Shown here one piece after another: positions 32,049 to 43,250 of a DNA stretch of 64,000 nt. This DNA is from Perkinsus olseni. Its lineage: Eukaryota; Perkinsozoa; Perkinsida; Perkinsidae. Numbering within the stretch: the stretch's first letter is position 1; the number at the start of each line of letters is the position of its first letter. The stretch covers positions 1-64,000 of the forward strand of contig JABANP010000253.1 of NCBI GenBank assembly GCA_013115135.1. Reading direction: 5' to 3'. The position numbers were made by a program, and so were the translations under genes. The notes beneath the pieces were generated by a model that was not told the DNA's origin, did not search any database, and worked only from the letters and a program-made list of their open reading frames with translations.

Positions 32049-33146
32049 TTGGGGGCTGTGCCGAGAACCTCCCTGCTGAAGCAACTCCACGAGATCGAGA
32101 CCGCCATCTATGAGAAGACCGGCGCCTCGTACTTCCGACTTCTATCTGAGTTCAGTGGCAGCGTCCAAGACATCCTCTCACTGAGCGGAGTCTTCCGTGA
32201 CGACGTCACTGCTGCTGAAGATGCCCCAGCTCTATGTGAACTGTGGAGGCCATCATTCGATTGGCTCACTGACGAGATGATCTACACTTACCCCATCGGT
32301 GACGAGATTACCACATCATGGTTCGACCCACTCATCGACTGGACGATCATCAATGTGGCAGCCAACATGGACCATGGTCGGGTGTTAGTGGGGAGGAAAG
32401 AGTTTAAAGAACAACTCGCTATCAGCGTCAGCGCGTCGAGGGCTGCATCACGGCACTCCTCTACACCTAGCGCCGACGACATCGAGTCTCCTACTCTCTC
32501 CGCCTACAACTCTCTACCCTCGAGCCACGGTCCAAAGGCTTCACAGTCGGGGACATCTTCATTGGGATCGGCTATCCCATATGATGAGCTGAAGAAGAAG
32601 ATCAAGTGCATTGTTGGAGACCCTCCTTCGGCCGACCACATCTTCACGGGCGCCTCCTCGGACAACTATCTGCAATGGCGGGTGACTATTCTCGAGACCC
32701 TTGCCGATGCCGACGAGGCCCCTAACAAAGTTCTGGCCGAGGCCGTCATCTCATGCTTGAAGGGTTCCATCAAAGCATTCATCAAGCGCCAAGTCAGCCG
32801 TCAAAGCATGGCCGACGAGGGTGCAATGGCCGTCATATCTGTCCTGGACAAGCGCTTTAGAACCAGCCTTGCGCTCAAAGCCCTGGACGCTAAGTTCGAT
32901 GGCCTACATCAAGGCCAGGGAGAGTCTGTTCTCCAGTACTCCATCAAGTTCGAGGAACTTCTGCACATCAAGCAGTCCACATCTCCTGACGAGGTGCTTA
33001 AGGACTCCACCATCATACGGTGCTTCAATCGTGGCCTCCGTGACTCTAGGGCTATCCTCATGTCTGCTCTCGTTGACCCACTGAAGACGATGGACTTCAT
33101 CACATACAAGGACTCACTGGTCTCCATATGCGATGATATTCCCTAG
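32001..33146 (+). CDS. Gag of the 31696-37256 element
   Basis: I place the start at ATG 32001 (MANNELRNSSRDIS), because the frame upstream of it is LTR; the right LTR carries the same codons (MSNNELRNGIRDIS). The protein has a helical capsid-like part (DNYLQWRVTILETLADAD, LDAKFDGLHQGQGESVLQYS, ALVDPLKTMDFITYKDSLV). The frame stops at 33146; the zinc knuckle CLRCGQSGHFAANC (CX2CX4HX4C) lies just beyond at about 33300, in another frame. Confidence 0.65.
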   Translation: MANNELRNSSRDISTTLGAVPRTSLLKQLHEIETAIYEKTGASYFRLLSEFSGSVQDILSLSGVFRDDVTAAEDAPALCELWRPSFDWLTDEMIYTYPIGDEITTSWFDPLIDWTIINVAANMDHGRVLVGRKEFKEQLAISVSASRAASRHSSTPSADDIESPTLSAYNSLPSSHGPKASQSGTSSLGSAIPYDELKKKIKCIVGDPPSADHIFTGASSDNYLQWRVTILETLADADEAPNKVLAEAVISCLKGSIKAFIKRQVSRQSMADEGAMAVISVLDKRFRTSLALKALDAKFDGLHQGQGESVLQYSIKFEELLHIKQSTSPDEVLKDSTIIRCFNRGLRDSRAILMSALVDPLKTMDFITYKDSLVSICDDIP

Positions 33147-33388
33147 ACTATCGCCTCGGATGTCAACAACGCCCTGTCTGGCAACTCTGGTCGTCAGAAG
33201 TCCCAGCAGTCCGGCAAATCACCCAAGCAGTTGTCTGATGCCGACGTGGTCGCCATCTGCGTCTCTGCTGCTACTGACCTTGGCCTCAGTACAGACGCCT
33301 GCCTCAGATGTGGGCAAAGCGGTCATTTCGCGGCCAACTGCAGAGCTGATTCCTCTTCCATCATCCGCGTGGACGAGCGCTGTCGCCG

Positions 33389-35177
33389 ATGCGGCTGCAT
33401 CAAGGAGCCTCAAGAAGCAACTCCAAGGCCTTTGCGCGTGCTCGATGCAAGAGGCGGCACCACCTGGCTGGCATCTGCCTGAAGATCATCACACCGACAT
33501 CGACAGCAACAGCCGCTCCTGCTGACGAGTCGGACCTTAAGGTTGTGCGGACTGTTAATGTCAGGGCAGCCAACTCAAGCAATGTTGCCTCGCTGTTGGA
33601 TGGCATCTCGGAGGATCCTACTATCACCTTGCGGTTTGGCATGGACCCTGATGCTGAGTACTGCGAGACCCCTGCTCTGGTCGACACTGGTGCTAATCTA
33701 TCTCTCATGGACCAGGGCGTCTGTGACTTCCTACACCGGAATGGTCTCGTGGACGGCAGCAACTTCAGCGGATTTGTGAGCCCAGCTCAGGTCACTTTCG
33801 GCAACCACACTGTGGTCCAAACCAAGACGGTTCTGCCCATCAAATGCGGTCTCGCTGATCATCAGTCTCAGGATAATGCCAATACGGCCTCTCTGGTGTT
33901 CCTGCTGGTTCCACTATGCAACCCGAGGGTCATCATCGGCCGCAACATGTTCGGCAGGTTGGGTATACGGCTCAAGTCCGACAAAGTTCCCCTTCCTCCA
34001 TATCTTCCACCGCAGAGTGTTGCGACTCAGACCTCTAACGACGTCCCGGTCACCTCTGCAGAAGTGTCATCCCCATCGTCATCGGCCATCATCTCAGCTC
34101 ACTGCTGTCGGGCATCATCCTTTCCAACTACGCCTTTAATCGAGCGTATCGTTGAGGGCGGTCAACATCGACTGCTTGCTCGCCTTCCGCCGGTCGAGAA
34201 TGCCCTAATCTACCCCTATCGTGCCTCTAAGCGTCGACGGCCACCAGTTGACGATGCCATCATCCACGAGAAGCTAACTCAGATGTGCAGGCTGGGAATG
34301 GCTGCCAAGTCGGCCGACAAGGACGTCATCGTGGCCTGCCAACCCGGGCTCATCGACAAATGGGACAGTTCTTCTGGAACATCCAAGCCAAGGACTCACC
34401 CTATCGACGAGGCCGAGGTCAAATCCCCCTACCGCCTCACGATCGACTCAAGACCCTCGAACAATCTCAAGCTCCAATGCGACAGCTCCCACAAGTACTT
34501 CTATGTCCCTACGGAACCCAGCCCTCAGGACTATCATCGAGGAAGACATCAACCCAGCGCTCGCTGCTGCCGGTCTCAAGGCCACTGTGATCCACGTTAA
34601 AGATGTCCTGATCTCCAGCTCTGACATTGAGACTGGTCATAAGGCATGGGTCATCGTCTCAGACATTCTCCATCGTAAGGGCGGATTCATCTTCAATGGC
34701 TCTAAGTCCCAACCACCTTCGAGGACAGCATCGTTCTGTGGACTGCAATTGGAAGGAAGGACCTACGAGCCAACTCCGAGCCGCCGCGAGTTCACTGAGG
34801 CCACCTACAACATCGCCCTTCGTGACTTCATCGACTGTAATCCAGCCAAGCCCAAGCGTAGCAAGAAGAGGCCCATCTCTACCGGTGATGTATTCCGTGA
34901 TCGGCGCTTTCAGTGGCTCCGCAGTTGGTGTGGCGTGTTCAACTACCTGGCTGGCCATCTCTCGCCGGAGGCTCAGTCGGCTCTCAACCAGTTGTACACT
35001 GTCACGAAGGTCTATCAGGATAGCGGTTCGTCTGCCGAGGACATCGATAGCACCGTCCCTATCGTCTCCTCTGCACTCCGTGTCCTGACCGACTTCTACC
35101 TGAGCGGTTTCATCCCCTGCGCTATTGGCAACGACGGCATAGCAACTCTCGTCGTCACCGATGAGAGACGACGATGA
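33389..35177 (+). pseudogene. protease and reverse transcriptase region, frame-shifted
   Basis: Protease motif LVDTGANLSLMDQG lies in the frame 33389-34600, which continues into the first RT part (RLTIDSRPSNNLKL). The rest of RT is in the frame 34503-35177, starting at TIIEEDINPALAAAGLK. Where YxDD is expected this copy reads HVKDVLISS: one aspartate codon is lost; the fragment at 51325 keeps HVKDDVLISS. A non-aromatic residue stands at the Y position in both. The RT is therefore not functional here. Confidence 0.65.
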
Positions 35178-35312
35178 TGTCGTCCTGATCTCAGCAAGCT
35201 CCTAGATGAAGACGAGGGGACCTTGGCAGTAGTACCACTCAAGACTTGTGGAGCCCGCTGATCACGGACGGAGTCATCAAGATCCTCTACTTAGCGCGAA
35301 CGCGCTGCTCTG

Positions 35313-36909
35313 TTGAACGTGGTCCACTCCTGTCAAGCCCTGCTCTTCGGCAAGTGCATTGCTATCGTTGACAACGTCAATGCTCAGAGAGTGTGGAACA
35401 ACCTGGAGGCCGAGTTCAACGTCGGTAAGTACCTTACTAGGTGGCAGACTTGCCAACGTTACATTCACGCCTTCGCCTGGTTTCCTTGTGATACTCTCCC
35501 GTCGGTTGCTGATGCCATTGCCAGGAGTATCGCGACTGATGTCAAGGCTGCGACCTGCACTCCTTCCAACTCTTCTGACCCCGATTCCACCCAACCAATC
35601 TGTGCAGCAGCTGGAGCTGGCGACTCTCCTCAGTTCAACCCTCTCTACCTTCCGGGAGAAGACCTCCGTGGCGTGTTCAGAGCTTGGCGTGACATGGCAC
35701 AATCGAAGGAGTTCGAGACCTATGATGACGACTTCGATAGCCTTCGATGGCTTGCCCAGGCCCAGGCCGAGTGTCCTCACCTCCAACACCGCCAAGTCAA
35801 CCCTGCCAAGTACCAGCTGAACGACGCCGGTCTACTACACGTCAATGACCGATACATGGTCTCCCAGTGCTACAGCCGTGATGTGGTGAGAAGGGAGCAT
35901 GAGTCCTACGCTCACTGTGGCATCGCTCAATGCATCTCCATCATATCATCCATCTTCTACGTCATCGGTCGGGCAGCAGCGGTGTCTAAGGTCCTCAGCC
36001 GGTGCAAGTGCTCCTTCATCCGTGCTGTCCGTCTACATCGCTCCCTTCTGGCACTCTTAAGAGGAGCAAGAAGGAGGAGGTCATGGAACTGATCTGCATC
36101 GACATCGTGGGACCGTTACCGGTCGCCCACCTTGGTGGCAACCGGTTCCGATACATCTTGACATGGATATGCGCTGGCTCGCACTTCCTGGGCGCCATTC
36201 CCCTACTCCAAGCTACTGCCGAAGCCATCTCCAATGCGCTGGAGCGTAACGTCATCGATGTCTTTGGACGTGTCAAGGAAATAGCGGCTGACAACGCTTC
36301 CCAGCTCCGGTGTGCCTCATTCGTCGCCTGGTGTCAGTCACTCAACATTCGTTGCTGGCACATTCCAGTAGCAGCGCCTTGGCGTAATGCCTTGTTAGAA
36401 AGGCAGCACAAATCTCTGAAGTCCAGCTTGAGGATATTGGTTGGTTCTGTCGAGCACCGATGGCCCGGTTTCTCTCGAAAGCTACCTTGAGGCGCAATCA
36501 CAGGGACCTTGGTGGCGGTATTACTCCGGCAAAGCTTATGTTCGGCCATGATCGCTCAGCGCTGTGGCGATTCTCTCCCCCTAGCCTGGCTACTGCTGCT
36601 TCATCCCTCAACGACGCTGTTCATGCCATTTCCGAAATCCGCAACGAGCACATGACTACTCTTTTCCAGAAGGATGTCACGGTCGAACCGGTGTCGGCAG
36701 CTAACCTGTCCCGTCGCCGTCAGCGATTCAAGATCGGTGACTCGGTGCTGCGATGGTCTAATGCTGCCACGGGGTTGAAGCCCAACTGGAAGGGCCCGTT
36801 CAAGGTCACTGCCACGCCCGGCAACATCACTGTGTTATTGAGCGACCGCAGCCTACAAGACACTCGCAATGTGCGGCGTTATTTGGGGAGAGGAGAGGGT
36901 TGTAAATAG
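35313..36909 (+). pseudogene. RNase H end and integrase, frame-shifted
   Basis: CIAIVDNVNAQRVW and AWFPCDTLPSVADAIARS fit the closing part of RNase H. Integrase pieces follow: His residues in REHESYAHCG, then in the frame 36002-36490 the core aspartates in ICIDIVGPLP and IAADNASQLRC and the glutamate in RNALLERQHKSLK. The tail (GDSVLRWSNAATGLKPNWKG, 36460-36909) is the GPF-type C-terminal domain in a further frame. Three frames are needed, so the gene is dead. Confidence 0.65.
36885..36900 (+). other. polypurine tract
   Basis: GGGGAGAGGAGAGGG directly precedes the TG of the right LTR, as expected for the 3' end of an LTR element. Confidence 0.7.
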
Positions 36910-37256
36910 ATGACGATTGCTCGCATCGTATCTTCCGGCATATTTTTTCATGCCTCGCTCCGCCCAGCGGTTTCTCCAGGAGCCGTTTCGTAAACCCCAT
37001 TGGCCACACTCCATTTCATCAGTGTTTGCGCTGTGTCAATCCTTGCACCTGTAGCTCTAGCTCTATAGCCTTAGCTCTATATCTCTGTGATGACCTCATT
37101 CTAGTATATCTCTCCCGGCCTGATATCGCATGACTTGCTCTACTCAAACTGGTTCTTTACTCTTTTGTTTTGGTTGCTCCACGCAACTACTCTGTCATCA
37201 TTCATCAATGTCCAATAACGAGTTGCGCAACGGCATTCGGGATATCTCTACAACGC
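36901..37256 (+). repeat. 3' LTR
   Basis: Starts TGTAAATAGATGACG; similarity to the left LTR ends at about 37254. Differs from it by small indels (for example a longer T run near 36945). Confidence 0.75.
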
Positions 37257-37695
37257 ACGGCCCAGAGAGGGTAAGGTGTAAAAGTTTAAATCTCTACGAA
37301 AGATCGAAAAATAAGTATTAAGCAGAAAAATTGCTGATTTGCATATGGTGTTTCTATAAAGCTGTTGCTATTAGCCATGTACCAACTGTTGTTCATGCCT
37401 TAATTCGCAGTGTAATAGACATTTTATTTTGGTCGCGGGTTCGAATCCCAGGCGGGACATGTGTAAAAAAAGCCGTTTCACAAATCTTTGCGAAAAACGG
37501 TTGCGGACTCATCGCATGCAATACAATTATATGAACAGGGGCTATAACTGAAATCTCAGGCCCAAGCTCGACATAGGGAAAAAGTTACCTCTGCACACGT
37601 AATTCCTTCTTTAGATGTCCGGTACTGTAGTACTAGTAGTAATATTCTGCTACTGGGTATATATCATGCGAACAGACGAAAAGAATCACACACAG
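37257..37695. other. A/T-rich stretch with an isolated tRNA-like B box
   Basis: GGGTTCGAATCCC at 37437-37449 matches a T-arm, but no acceptor, D or anticodon arm can be built around it. It may be a trace of a tRNA-derived element. Confidence 0.3.
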
Positions 37696-38991
37696 CTAAG
37701 CATCAGTGGGACTGTTGTTCAAAAGTATCGTTTCAGCGAAACAGGCGCCACATCCTGGGAAATCTTTACGGCACGGTATTTCAATGGGATTGGTCAGGTA
37801 GAGCCAGCAGAGCCTCTGGTTGAGCATCTCGTTATCATCTGGATTCAAATCCTTACAGTTGAATCTTCCGGGCACCGTGATGATTACGGGTGCATCGTTT
37901 TTATAAGTAGCATCACACTTCGTGCTACTCTTGGGTAGAGCAATCGTAATTTCCTCTCTGCCTTCGAAGAGAGGCAGGGCATCAGAGAGAGCAAATCCGG
38001 TTTGTCTTGGGTGGTAGCGAAAATCATCGAGAATGATAAGACTCAACCTCTATATCAAGCAAAATCGCCAGGGGACAGCTACCGGAAGAAAGAGAGCAAG
38101 TACGATAGATCTCAGATAAAGTCATACCAAATACGTCTTCGCACAGCCGCTAGGGCCAGCTATAGCCAGATTCCAATTTCGCTTCGGCCAGCCTTGAGCA
38201 GATTAATGATGGCAGAAGCAAAGCGAGAGAACTGCACACCGTTACGGGACAAAATTTCCACCAGGGCTGTTTGTGTAACTCCGTTGCATAGGCAGTCGGC
38301 CTGGGCAGCCTTGCGTAATTTGTCTCAACGACTCTGATTGCCTAGTGCAGCTCCTTGGGCGGCATCTTCCATGGCCCAGACTCTAGCGCGAACATTTTCT
38401 ACAGGCTTCTTCTATTTCAGAATGTATTCTTCAACTATTTTCTCTTGGTGAGCAGCAGCCAAGAACGCACGCGCGGTGCGCAGCCTATTAGGCACTATCC
38501 ATGATGAAATATCGCTGAGTTTTCTAATCCGGCAAGACTGTTCCGTTTCTTCTTCATTGTCGGTGGTTGTCGACTCCAATAATGATGGCGTGCTTGTTAT
38601 GGGGGGACGACCAACACTCAAATATGGGTCAGGGTCAGTTTTGGGAGAATAACTGTAGCTGCTCAGGTAACTTCGAAAAGACCCAAAGTTAGTAAAAAAA
38701 GCCCCGCTTTCTTAGAAATTTGGCTGAGGCTGGCAAACGATGACGTCTGGCGAGAAAAGTAGACACATGAAAATGTAGTCCGCCATCATTGAAATGCGGT
38801 TTACAGCAGACACGGTAGAAACTCAAAGGGATATTATGATGAGAGAAGGTTCCTTCAATCCCCGTCCCGAATGCCTCCTTGCTCACATGTACCCCCGGGA
38901 GCATGCCCACAGTGCGTGGTCTTGCTCGAGCGATCAAGCAGTATCGGGAATAATCAGGGGAGCGCCTTGGGGGAGCCGAAACCACAGGCAA
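37696..38991 (-). pseudogene. endogenous CRESS-DNA Rep-like gene, broken
   Basis: Rep starts rolling-circle replication of small circular single-stranded DNA viruses and related plasmids: an HUH nickase joined to an SF3 helicase. On the minus strand, in the right order, I see the metal-binding motif (GGLHFHVSTF, frame 38991-38689), a YxxK-type motif (YSPKTD, near 38640), a Walker A loop (GPSGCAKT, near 38155) and a Walker B segment (IILDDF, near 38040), followed by the helicase C-terminal part (PVIIT). The pieces are in different frames; one break sits at a run of seven T near 38694, another between Walker A and Walker B. A remnant, not a working gene. The source virus or plasmid group cannot be told. 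Confidence 0.6.
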
Positions 38992-39148
38992 CTCCGGTCA
39001 GAGCGCTCGAATCAGAACCATATGCCATAGGTTCTCCCCTCTCACCTGGGTATCGGGCGGAGAGCCCTCGATGGGCGGATAAACGGTGGGGTTTATGGAA
39101 TCCGGGACAATAAAGCTCTGCAAGGAGTCGGCAATGGACTCTGATGTG
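38992..39148. other. junction between Rep remnant and duplicated segment
   Basis: Short unique sequence; the segment shared with 52954 onward begins at 39149. Confidence 0.5.
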
Positions 39149-39229
39149 GCATTGACACTACCAGGGGCTTTGGGAATGGTTGCTTCAAGGTCGAGGAATA
39201 ATTCGATGTGTGCCATGCCGAAACGCAAA

Positions 39230-39330
39230 ATTGATCACCTGATCGCTGATCACCCAGAAAAATGAAGATAATATATTTCGAATACTGTATCTCAAGACAT
39301 CAAGTGATTAGCTGATCAGCTGATCAGGGT
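39230..39330. repeat. imperfect inverted repeat rich in TGATCA
   Basis: 39231-39255 and 39304-39329 are inverted, imperfect copies (TGATCACCTGATCGCTGATC and its partner), with a 48-nt A/T-rich loop. It may be one end of the dead Tc1-like element. Also present in copy 2. Confidence 0.55.
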
Positions 39331-39399
39331 CGGTCAAAGTGCCACAAATGAGCAAATGTGATGGTGCTTTATCGTTGAACGTACAGCGCGGAAAGTGCC

Positions 39400-40294
39400 C
39401 GGTATCGAGCGAATTGCGACGGCGGAACGATCATTCAATGTTTTCATCAAGGATTCTTCTTACATGTCCAAGCACACCCAAATTGATGGTCACCGGAATA
39501 TCATTCACAAGTGAGGAGAAGCGAATATCTGGTCAGATCGCCTCTGCTTTTCATAACCATCTGCAGACGTTCGCTCAAGCTCTCTATCATCTAACATTCT
39601 CGTTTTTCGATTGGATTCATTCCGCTTTGCTCCACCACGCAGCAGGGGTAGGGCGACAGTGCGGAAAAAGTTCTCGTACGCTTCCGCTGAGTTGTCTGCT
39701 GTGCGAGTTAATATTGGACCATGCTAAGACGGCGACGAACATGATTTCCCTGCTCATCCTGAAGCAAGAGCGCACTGCGCACAGAGTATGGTCAGCGTGA
39801 CCCTAGGATTTCTCTGTAGCAGCAGCCTGGCTTCCCTCTACGTCAAATCCTTTCGTAACACCGTCCATGCGACCAACGCGTCTGCGGAAGAAAGTCGCTA
39901 TTCTACTTGGCTGTCCAAGGCAGGCTTTTCTTATCGATCTGGCCCAATTGATTCTCTTCTGGCGGTCTCCCCTGCGCTGCAAAACCCTTTCAGGCGTCCT
40001 TCTGCACTGCCACCCCTCACTGTGGATAGTCCTTAAGAGAGTGTCGTACGAAAAGGAATACCCCTGGGACTCGTAGAAAGCTTTGGCGGTTAAAAAAGGT
40101 CGGGATGTTCTAGCCTGCGCAAACTGCCTCATAATACCGCGACGGTGCCGCTCATTTATCAACCTCAGGCGACCTTGCCGGATAGTGCCCGCTCTGCTGC
40201 CTCTCTGTGCTGTGGCCATTTTGACGATCCTCACGACTGATACGGCCGCCCTTCGCAGCGATTTTTCTTGGAGAGAGACCCCTCTGCCAGTCAC
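39400..40294 (-). pseudogene. Tc1/mariner-type transposase, degenerate (copy 1)
   Basis: The N-terminal DNA-binding half is open from 40294 to 39803: LTAKAFYESQGYSFSYDTLL and RGDRQKRINWARSIRK are typical of the paired HTH domain and the linker before the catalytic core. Beyond a stop at 39803 the core persists in pieces, including AYENFFRTVALPLL near 39670 and the C-terminal signature MNPIEK (39601-39630, cf. DLNPIEN). The middle aspartate region is missing. Copy 2 carries the same remnant. Confidence 0.65.
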
Positions 40295-40455
40295 TGAGTA
40301 TATATTTTCTCTGCGATGCTGTTATGTAGTACGCATTCTTATGCTTAGACTGTCCCCTACCTGAGACAGCAAACGAGTTTCGCGCGCGTCAGAGCTAATC
40401 TTTTCCCTACTGCAGTCAATCGCAGAAGTATGACTCTGTTGCGCGCTCGCCGCCT

Positions 40456-40530
40456 GCCCCCCTCCAATGTTGTATTATGACGCAGGCTAACACTATACGG
40501 AGTGCAGGATTCCAACATTGGAGAGGGGGC
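40456..40530. repeat. short inverted repeat with 40-nt loop
   Basis: GCCCCCCTCCAATGTTG (40456-40472) is matched by its complement at 40513-40530 with one extra base. Confidence 0.55.
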
Positions 40531-40815
40531 GAGGGGAGCTTCATTTAACTATACTCATGTTTGCTCACTCCTTCTGACTCACCGAAGAGACCGATGAGGA
40601 ATCCGAAGATGTCACGTGGCGTCACATCACTGAGCTTCGTTGCTCCCCATTATCACTATCAGTTTTGACCACCCGACTGTGGTATTGCGTTGCGGAACAG
40701 TACCCGCATCTCGACAGTGTCGAGTCGACACCAACACTTCCAACAAGGAATTTTCTATCGGGTTAAGTAACCAAGGCGACGACACCGCTGTCCAGAGCTT
40801 TGCCGGGCTGGTACA

Positions 40816-41932
40816 TTGAGCCAGCTGAATGAGGCGATTGGCCAGCTCATTGAACAACAGCAGGTAGCCAATACTCTTCTAGAAGACATACTCGAGAAGC
40901 AGTCGGAGAAGGAGAAGGCCGAGAAAGACGGGGAAACCAAACATGAGAATGTGAGCAACACACCCGTCAATTCAATGAGTGTTCCCCCTGAACTTCATTT
41001 CCCTAAAGCTACACCGTTAGCCGAGACGGCAGAGCACACTCCTGCCGAGCACGCACGCCGGAGGCTAAGCTACGCTCCGGCGGCAAGGAGGTTGCTGTCG
41101 GCCTTCAGCGGCAAGGCAACCTCGGAAAGTACCCTGCAGCCTTGGAACGCCCTCTGACAACGAGCTGACGAAAACGTGAAAGGGTTCATCACGAGGGTTA
41201 TGGCCATGGTGATTGCGCTGCGTCTGGTGGGTCTAGAACGGCCAGAGAGCGAAGTGAAAGCCAAGCTGTGCTGTGGACTCTTAGATAGGGAGCTTCAGAG
41301 CAAGCTGTTGCAACATGCTCGTCTTAACCTCAAGCAGTTGTGATGATACTCCCTGCCCGGCAATCAACATGGTCTGTGCTCGTTGCAACGGAGAAGGTCA
41401 TTTCGCTGCCGCATGCCGCAGCGCACCGGCGTATCGTCCATCTCGGTCGGGGCGTTAAGCCCGCCGAAATGATAAGCGGACTCATCAAGCTTCCGCGGGC
41501 GAGAACCAAAGATTTACCAACGAGGGTCAGACCGGCGACAAACAACAGGGAGAGGTGTCTCACGCTACCAAAAACATAGATGACGACTCGCTGGGATAAG
41601 GGACCATGCCTGACATTTTTGCGATCAGGACGAGGCCTACTACGTCGACAGAGAATGAACCTGCCACTATGGCCAAGCCTGCCGCTCCCGATCTCAAGGG
41701 CCCTCAAGTAAAAACACCTGTGTCGGCGAGCATTCCACATATACCGGAAACGGTAGTCTCGGCTATGGCGTTGTTGGACACTGGTGCTACAGGCAACTTC
41801 GTGCGCGCCGACGTTCTCAAGGCCTTGGCGGTGAAAGCGGATACATCCTTGAGATGGCCAGAACGAGAGTCCCAGCACATTGCCACCTTGGCTGACAATA
41901 AATCGAGCGTTCCTCTCTGTGGCACCTATTAG
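40816..41932 (+). pseudogene. retrotransposon gag and protease, frame-shifted (copy 1)
   Basis: The first frame (40816-41157) starts MSQLNEAIGQLIEQQQVANT, a coiled-coil gag head. Past its stop the capsid-like part continues (GFITRVMAMVIALRLVGLER) and then a zinc knuckle CARCNGEGHFAAAC near 41375. The protease follows at about 41765: ALLDTGATGNFVRADV. This gag part is missing from copy 2. Confidence 0.6.
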
Positions 41933-42284
41933 CAGGCCACTACTACACCTTATGTAGTCGAAGACCTCAGTATTCTGTTGGTGATTGGTGTCCCGGCACT
42001 ACAAGCACCTAGAGTGAGGATGGAGTTCTCTCGCCAGGGAGCCGTATCGGTCAGAACTGGAGTAGCTGAAACTCCTCCTACACACGAAGACCATTCAGTT
42101 CAAGACTCGATCGACAGTGGATTGACAAGAACATCATGGTACATCATCTCGACCGTGGAAGACCAGTAACAGCGAGCACCACTCTGATGCAGAGCCGACA
42201 TTACGTGCCCTCTTAGCTTCACCAGGGCAACAATATCATCACACACAACCACTGCTGAACTTCGTTGACATCCAGTCCGACGCG

Positions 42285-43250
42285 GTGGGCGATGGAGAGT
42301 CCGACTTAGTACGAGACGTACATCAACGACTTCCAAGAGAGGTCACCCATGTCGACTCAACTCGACTCCAGTTGGCGTCCATTGAGCGCCCACCTCCGGG
42401 CCGCAGCATTGCTCGGCTGAACAGTTTGAACCCCCGTATACGGGGGACCAACCTGGTCCACGAAAACTACTTGGATGAGCACCTTCCCGTGTTTACAGCA
42501 GCACAAGCAGTAAAGAAAGAGCCCAACCACTTCGTGCCGCATAGTGTACGATATGCGGCCTGTCAATGAGCTATTCACTTCGCCCACGGTCACTGGGAAT
42601 TTTTGGTCCGGGCGTGCTCTCGGCCGGTCTGTCGGGTCATGGATCCGGAGAAGCCATTCAACCAAGCACCCCTTAGCGCCAAGCCGGCAGCTTGCTGTGC
42701 TACAGTTGTTATGGGGGAGAAAACTGCTACTCAGACGATACCAAAAACCTACATGTTGCTCTGGACATTGATGCCATTCGGTGCCGAGCCCAGAAGGCTT
42801 GGAAGCGTCAATAGAGGTCTGGATTGAGGAGGCTCATCAACTTGCTGCAACCCTAACCTGCCCTTCCGGATTCGCCAATCCTACTGCGAGTCCTACATAT
42901 GATTCAGGAACGCGTCTGTCGACAGCCTTGCTCAGAAGCTAACAACTGCCAGTGAACCAGCAGTGGCTGTAAGTTCGTGAAGATGGTAAAAAGGTCTATA
43001 CGCTGCGTATGCTGGCTGACCTCAATAACTGCAATCAGATGTATGAACATAGTGAGCCTGGTTCCATTGAATGGGAAGCTGGTCCGATCAATTGGACTCC
43101 GATGACCCATTACCGATGTGGCAGTCCACCGTTGAGCCACGAAATAACCATGGGGAGAACACTCCACTTCACAGGCATGTGATGAACAATAGGATGTGCG
43201 CTCAGTGTACTGTTGTTGACGGACATGAGTTGATAACGATGGAGATGAAC
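42285..43250 (+). pseudogene. remnant of RT-integrase region (copy 1)
   Basis: Fragments such as LNSLNPRIRGTNLVHENYLD and AVKKEPNHFVPHSVRYA correspond to 55000-55310 of copy 2. About 180 bp present in copy 2 are deleted at 42363. No intact catalytic motif remains. Confidence 0.4.

Larger units (their letters stand above)
31696..37256 (+). mobile_element. degenerate LTR retrotransposon (PR-RT-RH-IN order)
   Basis: Left LTR 31696-32048, right LTR 36901 to about 37256, with a polypurine tract just before the right LTR. The interior carries gag, a zinc knuckle, protease, RT, RNase H and integrase in that order but in changing frames. LTRs differ by scattered substitutions and small indels, so it is older than the Bel/Pao-like element. 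Protease-RT-RH-integrase order fits Ty3 or Bel/Pao; I cannot decide. No target-site duplication seen. A second, partial copy is at 50761-52947. Confidence 0.8.

Noticed and set aside
37380..37470. Possible tRNA around GGTTCGAATCC
   Set aside because: A B box alone; no matching acceptor or D-arm within the needed distance.
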